Below are positions 59,716-64,000 of a stretch of DNA of 64,000 bases, one piece after another. Under the pieces are notes generated by a model that was not told the DNA's origin, ran no database searches, and worked only from the letters and a program-made list of their open reading frames with translations. Positions within the stretch are counted from its first letter, which is position 1, and every line of letters starts with the position of its first letter. The stretch comes from Paenarthrobacter sp. (lineage in GTDB: Bacteria > Actinomycetota > Actinomycetes > Actinomycetales > Micrococcaceae): NCBI GenBank assembly GCA_031179305.1, contig JAPSHX010000010.1, positions 62,001-126,000 on the forward strand, given 5' to 3'. Made by a program: the position numbers and the translations under genes.

Positions 59716-61059
59716 CTACCCCGCAACCAACTTCCGCGCCGCCGCCGAGTGCTCAGCGATCAGCCCGGCAACGTCCAGCCCCGGAATGGCGCCGTCCACC
59801 ACTCGCCACTGACCGCCCACCATCACCCGATCGGCACGATCCGCTCCGCAGAGCAACAACGCAGCCACGGGGTCGTGGCTTCCGGAGAACCGCAGCTCGT
59901 CGGGCTTGAACAGGGCCAGGTCCGCTTGGAGCCCAGGTGCCAATTGGCCGATGTCGGAGCGCCCCAATACGGCAGCGGATCCACGAGTAGCCCAGCCCAG
60001 TGCCCGCTCCACGGGAACGGAGGCGCCATACCGGAGCCGCTGCAAATACAGGGCCTGCCGTGCCTCCAGGATCATGTTGGAGGCATCGTTCGACGCCGAT
60101 CCATCCACACCCAGCCCCACGGGAACGCCCGCCGCCTCAAGCTCCAGAACGCGCGCGGTCCCGGAGGCGAGGCGCATGTTGGAGGTGGGGCAATGCGCGA
60201 CGGCGGTGCCCGCGGCTCCCAGCCTTGCGATCTCGTCATCGTTGAAATGGATGCCGTGCCCAAGCCAGGTCCGGTTGCTCAGCCAGCCCACGGACTCCAG
60301 GTAATCCACGGTCCGGAGTCCAAACATGGAGCGGCAGAAATCTTCCTCGTCAATCGTCTCGGCAAGGTGGGTATGCAGCCGGACATCGAAGCGCTCGGCC
60401 ATGGCAGCGCTCTCGGCCATGATTTCCTTGGTCACGGAGAAGGGGGAGCAGGGGGCCAGTGCTATCTGGATCACGGCGCCATCTCCCGTTTCATGGTACT
60501 GACGAATTAGCCGTTCGCTGTCCGCAAGGATCGCTTCGGGCGACTGGACTGTGGTCCTGGGCGGCAGCCCGCCGTCGTCCTCTCCGAGTGTCATGGACCC
60601 GCGGGTCAGCGTAGCCCGCATCCCCATGGCACGGACCGCTGCCACCTCGATATCTATGGCGTCTTCCATGCCGTCGGGGAAGAGGTAGTGGTGGTCGGCG
60701 GCAGTGGTGCAGCCGGACAGCAACAACTCGGCCAGTGCCACCTGCACTGCGAGCTCCAGGCTGCGCGGGGTCAGCCGAGCCCACACCGGGTACAAGTTTT
60801 GCAGCCAGGGGAACAACGGCGCGTTGGCCACGGGACCCCACGCGCGGGTGAGGGTTTGGTAGAAGTGGTGGTGCGTGTTGATGAGGCCGGGGAGGACCAC
60901 GTGGGCGGAGGCATCAAAGACGGCCGCGGGAGAAGAAGGCTGCCCGCCCGAAGGCACGAGCTCCACGATTTTTCCGTCGGAAACCACCAGTCCGCCGCCG
61001 GCGTCGAGGTCGTTTGCGGTGAAGATACCCAGCGGGTTCTTGATCCAAAGAGGGGTCAT
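59716..61059 (-). CDS. 8-oxoguanine deaminase / guanine deaminase (amidohydrolase)
   Basis: A 447-residue amidohydrolase of the TrzN/AtzB-like group. The metal site is His63 and His65 (NTHHHF), His229/His231 (LHTHLAET), His268 (LGHGIH) and Asp319 (LGVDGSASND). The substrate loop CTTAADHHYLFPDG is a strong mark of 8-oxoguanine deaminases. It releases ammonia from 8-oxoguanine (giving urate) or a related purine. The ATG is at 61059. It is divergent from the guanine deaminase-permease operon, which supports a purine role. Confidence 0.9.
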   Translation of the reverse strand: MTPLWIKNPLGIFTANDLDAGGGLVVSDGKIVELVPSGGQPSSPAAVFDASAHVVLPGLINTHHHFYQTLTRAWGPVANAPLFPWLQNLYPVWARLTPRSLELAVQVALAELLLSGCTTAADHHYLFPDGMEDAIDIEVAAVRAMGMRATLTRGSMTLGEDDGGLPPRTTVQSPEAILADSERLIRQYHETGDGAVIQIALAPCSPFSVTKEIMAESAAMAERFDVRLHTHLAETIDEEDFCRSMFGLRTVDYLESVGWLSNRTWLGHGIHFNDDEIARLGAAGTAVAHCPTSNMRLASGTARVLELEAAGVPVGLGVDGSASNDASNMILEARQALYLQRLRYGASVPVERALGWATRGSAAVLGRSDIGQLAPGLQADLALFKPDELRFSGSHDPVAALLLCGADRADRVMVGGQWRVVDGAIPGLDVAGLIAEHSAAARKLVAG

Positions 61060-61349
61060 AACAGGTTCCTTGTCTGGTCGGCGTGTACGCGTTCCAGCTC
61101 AGTTAGGCCCTGTCTGCTGATCCAGGTGACCGGTGCGCCCATAAAGCGCCGGGTCCAAAAAGCGTAAAAGGCTCGACGGCGGCAGTCAACGCCCACAGAC
61201 GGGTCACAGTCACATTCGGGCACGAGTCCGGTGCCGGCCCGCCGCCAGCCCGCTGGAAGCAGTAATCTCACATGACGAAATTAAGTTTTCAAAAAACTAT
61301 GGCGCGGCTCACAAACCTGATGCTACGCTCTAACTGCCAAAGGCGGGCA

Positions 61350-61423
61350 CCCGGACCTCGGGAAGCTATCTACCAGGCGCAACTTAACCTTCATCGCACA
61401 TGCTGAAGCCTGGTAACCAAGCT
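61350..61423 (+). ncRNA. candidate structured leader RNA upstream of guanine deaminase
   Basis: Hairpin CCCG-GACCT-CGGG (61350-61362) is followed by nested helices. P1 is AGCT/AGCT (61364-61367, 61420-61423), P2 is TACCAGG/CCTGGTA (61371-61377, 61409-61415), and P3 is CTTCA/TGAAG (61389-61393, 61404-61408). An 11-nt bulge lies only on the 5' side. It is 70 bp upstream of the guanine deaminase start. I do not recognise it as a known riboswitch; a purine-sensing leader is speculation. The rest of 61060-61493 holds no gene. Confidence 0.4.
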
Positions 61424-61493
61424 AACTGGAGCTCTTCTCTGTAGCGCCCCCAAACAGGTCACCTGGCTTCCTCAGCACTAAGGAAGTCGCAAC

Positions 61494-61988
61494 ATGAGTA
61501 CAACCGTCACGGCCGAGCAATTCCTGGCCACATCCATTGAGCTGGCAACAGCCAATGTCCTTAACAGTGGGGGCCCCTTCGGTGCCGTCATTGTCACCGC
61601 GGACGGACGAGCCTTCGAAGGCGTCAACCGCGTTACCGCCACGAACGATCCCACCGCCCACGCAGAAGTCACGGCCATCCGTAACGCCTGCCGCGAACTG
61701 GGAACCTTCGATCTCAGCGGAGCAACCCTCTACACCAGCTGCGAGCCCTGCCCCATGTGCCTGGCCTCCGCACTCTGGGCACGCGTTGACCGCGTGTTTT
61801 TTGCCGCAGACCGTCACGACGCCGCATCGGTCGGCTTCGATGACGCCGTCTTCTACGAGTACTTCGAGAACGACAACCGGGACGCGCTGATGCCGGTAGC
61901 CAAGCTGGAGCTGGGCGACCCCCAGGCTCCGGCGGCCCTCCAGCCGTTCAACACATGGAACACGCTTGATTCCAGGATTGATTACTAG
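61494..61988 (+). CDS. guaD: guanine deaminase (cytidine deaminase-like fold)
   Basis: A 164-residue zinc deaminase of the B. subtilis GuaD type, converting guanine to xanthine. His56 with the proton-shuttle Glu58 (TAHAEV) and Cys86/Cys89 (CEPCPMC) bind zinc. GGPFGAVIV forms the substrate pocket and the C-terminal domain-swap tail (NTWNTLDSRIDY) is present. AGGAAG lies about 7 nt before the ATG. The permease gene starts 7 bp after the stop, so guanine uptake and deamination are one operon. Confidence 0.93.
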   Translation: MSTTVTAEQFLATSIELATANVLNSGGPFGAVIVTADGRAFEGVNRVTATNDPTAHAEVTAIRNACRELGTFDLSGATLYTSCEPCPMCLASALWARVDRVFFAADRHDAASVGFDDAVFYEYFENDNRDALMPVAKLELGDPQAPAALQPFNTWNTLDSRIDY

Positions 61989-61994
61989 GGCCCG

Positions 61995-63554
61995 GTGGCT
62001 GACATGACAATCCTGGACAATTCCGCTGAAAAGCAGGCTGCGCTCCTGAGCAAAACGAGCGCAGAGCCCACAGCGGCAAACGAAACGCGCACGGCATCCG
62101 GCTCAGGCAAGAAGCCCCCGATGTCGAACTCCTTCCTGGATAGGTTCTTCCAGATCTCGAAGCGTGGCTCCACGCTGGCCCGGGAATTCCGCGGCGGCCT
62201 GGTCACCTTCTTCACCATGGCATACATCGTCATCCTCAACCCTCTGATCCTGGGTGGCTTCTCCGCAGAGAACGCCCCCACGGATGTGGCGGGCGGATGG
62301 CTCTCGGCTGCACAGGTTGGCGCCGTCACTGGCCTCACCGCTGGCGTCATGACCATCGTTTTCGGCCTGGTGGCCAACCTGCCCTTCGGCCTCGCCGCCG
62401 GCCTGGGCATCAACTCCTTCCTTGCCGTCGCGGTCATCCAGGAAGTTACTTGGCCGGAAGCCATGGGCCTGGTGGTCATCAACGGCATCCTGATTGTGAT
62501 CTTTGGCGCCACAGGACTCCGGTCGGCGATCTTCCGGGCAGTTCCCAAGGAGCTCAAAGCTGCCATCACCGTTGGCATCGGCTTGTTCATTGCATTCATT
62601 GGATTCGTGGACTCCGGCTTTGTCCGTGCAACAACGGGCGGCCCACCGGTGCAGTTGGGGGACAACGGCTCCATCACGTCCATCCCCACCCTCGTCTTTA
62701 TTATCGGAATGCTGGTCATGGGTATCCTCGTGGCACGCAAGATCCAAGGCGGCCTGCTCATCGGCATCGTCGCTACCACCGTCCTCGCCGCTGTTGCCGA
62801 GGCTGTGTTCCGCATCGGTCCCGGCAGTGCCGACAACCCCGGCGGCTGGCACCTGAACGTGCCCGTCCTGGCCGGGCAGTTGGTGTCCGTACCGGACCTG
62901 GGCCTCGTGGGGCAGTTCGATCTCTTCGGCTCGTTCGCCAGGATTGGCGGGCTCGCTGCCACCATGCTGGTCTTCACCTTGGTGTTCACCAACTTCTTCG
63001 ATGCCATGGGGACCATGACGGGCCTGGCCAAGAGCGCAGGCGTTGCCCACAAGGACGGCACGTTCCCCAAGCTGAAGTCGGCCTTCATTGTTGAGGGCAT
63101 GGGTGCAGTAGCAGGCGGCGCCACCTCGGGCTCCTCCAACACTGTGTACATTGACTCCGCAGCCGGTATTGGCGAAGGCGCACGCACCGGCTTGGCCTCC
63201 GTGGTCACTGGCTTGCTGTTCCTGGGATCGATGTTCTTCACGCCGCTCACCTCAGTGGTGCCGCTGGAAGTGGCAGCCGCAGCCCTGGTGGTGGTGGGCG
63301 CCATGATGATGGCGCAGATCCGCGAGATCAAGTTCACCAAGTTCGCCATCGCGTTGCCGGCGTTCCTGACCATCGTGACCATGCCGTTGACCTACTCCAT
63401 CGCCAACGGCATCGGCGTCGGATTTATCTCCTTCGCCATCATCAGTGCAGCATCGGGCAAGATCAAGAAGGTCCATCCGCTGATGTGGGTAGTCACGGTG
63501 GGCTTCATCATCTACTTTGCCCGCGGCCCCATCAACGCCCTGATGGGCGCTTAG
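61995..63554 (+). CDS. AzgA-type NCS2 permease (guanine/hypoxanthine)
   Basis: A 519-residue permease with about 12-14 TM helices after a ~50-residue polar N-terminus. GGLVTFFTMAYIVILNP, then FGLAAGLGINSFLAV and NFFDAMGTMTGLAK are hallmarks of the AzgA branch that imports guanine, hypoxanthine or adenine by proton symport. Start may be GTG 61995 or ATG 62004. It is co-transcribed with guanine deaminase. A hairpin terminator follows. Confidence 0.93.
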   Translation: MADMTILDNSAEKQAALLSKTSAEPTAANETRTASGSGKKPPMSNSFLDRFFQISKRGSTLAREFRGGLVTFFTMAYIVILNPLILGGFSAENAPTDVAGGWLSAAQVGAVTGLTAGVMTIVFGLVANLPFGLAAGLGINSFLAVAVIQEVTWPEAMGLVVINGILIVIFGATGLRSAIFRAVPKELKAAITVGIGLFIAFIGFVDSGFVRATTGGPPVQLGDNGSITSIPTLVFIIGMLVMGILVARKIQGGLLIGIVATTVLAAVAEAVFRIGPGSADNPGGWHLNVPVLAGQLVSVPDLGLVGQFDLFGSFARIGGLAATMLVFTLVFTNFFDAMGTMTGLAKSAGVAHKDGTFPKLKSAFIVEGMGAVAGGATSGSSNTVYIDSAAGIGEGARTGLASVVTGLLFLGSMFFTPLTSVVPLEVAAAALVVVGAMMMAQIREIKFTKFAIALPAFLTIVTMPLTYSIANGIGVGFISFAIISAASGKIKKVHPLMWVVTVGFIIYFARGPINALMGA

Positions 63555-63706
63555 CCCGGAGCCCCACCCCGAGCCGGCGGGCACGATTCCGGCACTCCGA
63601 TCGGCGGTCCGCCGGTACCCACCGCACGAATAGGCGTCCGTCGTCGTCGCCCCTTTTGGGAAGAGGCACGACGGCGGGCGGCGGTTGGGCGGCCGACGCT
63701 CCGTCA

Positions 63707-63747
63707 GGGAACGGGGGCAGGGAGATGAAGCCCTTGCCCCCGTTCCT
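63707..63747 (+). terminator. hairpin terminator after the AzgA permease
   Basis: AGGAACGGGGGCA (63707-63719) pairs with TGCCCCCGTTCCT (63735-63747), and the stem extends inward with a one-base bulge. The stretch 63555-63865 holds no gene apart from this and the leader of the next gene. Confidence 0.75.
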
Positions 63748-63865
63748 ATGAACTCTTACTGATTAACCGCGACTACCTCCTCTGGAAATGAGAATATGAG
63801 GCAAGATCGCGCACTGCTCCGGCCGGGCCATCTGGCCGGGACACCTGGAATAAGGATGTGTTGCC

Positions 63866-64000
63866 ATGCTGGATCTGATGCCTTCACTGGGCAGCTGGCG
63901 GCCTGCGGTCTCTGGCCAACAGTGTGCTGTGGCCACGATCGTAGGGACAGGCGGCTCAGTGCCGCGACCCATGGGGACTTCCATGATGGTCTCTGAAAAC
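63866..64000 (+). CDS. XdhC-family xanthine dehydrogenase maturation protein, 5' end only
   Basis: The first 45 codons before the window ends. CAVATIVGTGGSVPRPMGTSMMVSEN is the N-terminal XdhC/CoxI signature (GSxPRxxGxxM). XdhC sulfurates the molybdenum cofactor and inserts it into xanthine dehydrogenase. It places xanthine oxidation next to guanine deaminase and uricase, and predicts xdh structural genes just outside the window. AAGGA lies about 10 nt before the ATG. Confidence 0.88.
   Translation, partial: MLDLMPSLGSWRPAVSGQQCAVATIVGTGGSVPRPMGTSMMVSEN

Noticed and set aside
61985..63382. A 465-codon open frame on the minus strand
   Set aside because: Antisense to the AzgA permease, whose membrane helices and motifs are convincing.

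Overview
The window looks like chromosome of a high-GC actinobacterium of the family Micrococcaceae (Arthrobacter/Paenarthrobacter-like). The reasons are GC-rich codon use, many GTG and TTG starts, an MmyB-type XRE regulator, a DUF1992 protein, a LamG/RHS exoprotein pair, and a purine-degradation locus that also carries malate synthase and malic enzyme. No tRNA, rRNA, CRISPR array, integrase or transposase gene was recognised. The genus is an inference.

Layout. 1-5.1 kb: the end of a small acyl-carrier-type biosynthetic cassette (KAS III, ACP, flavoprotein, type II thioesterase, HxlR regulator, HAD phosphatase), then an azoreductase and a P-loop protein. 5.2-14.9 kb: an XRE/MmyB regulator, an aldo/keto reductase, a heterodimeric ABC exporter with one degenerate ATP site, a MOSC protein, a membrane-protein/HTH module with twin operators, an alpha/beta hydrolase, and a TetR gene. 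14.95-25.8 kb: a short-chain dehydrogenase (SDR) gene cut in two by about 10 kb of foreign DNA. That DNA is a three-gene operon on the minus strand: a secreted LamG protein, a 2041-residue RHS/YD-repeat protein with a low-GC C-terminal tip, and a lipoprotein that is the likely immunity protein. The two SDR halves would rejoin in frame to 259 residues.

25.8-46.5 kb: NUDIX hydrolase, rhamnogalacturonan lyase, SRPBCC proteins with an ArsR regulator, an adenylate kinase paralogue, a conserved three-gene operon of unknown role (acyl-CoA dehydrogenase-like, PIG-L/methyltransferase fusion, glycosyltransferase), a SulP-carbonic anhydrase fusion, DUF1992, AmtB, an MFS exporter, a class I amidotransferase, a class A PBP, a truncated histidine kinase, DinB and MmcQ proteins. 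Several palindromic repeats lie between these genes.

46.6-64 kb: the purine locus. It contains ureidoglycine aminohydrolase, a DUF6986 aldolase-like protein, malate synthase, malic enzyme, an IclR regulator, an NCS2 urate/xanthine permease, uricase, 8-oxoguanine/guanine deaminase, CDA-fold guanine deaminase, an AzgA-type permease and the start of XdhC. Together these would import purines, deaminate guanine, oxidise xanthine and urate, release nitrogen through ureides, and carry the resulting glyoxylate via malate to pyruvate. Inserted within the locus are an AbiEi/DUF559 protein, a Pro/Thr-rich lipoprotein with a possible glycoside-hydrolase domain, and a second palindromic repeat family.
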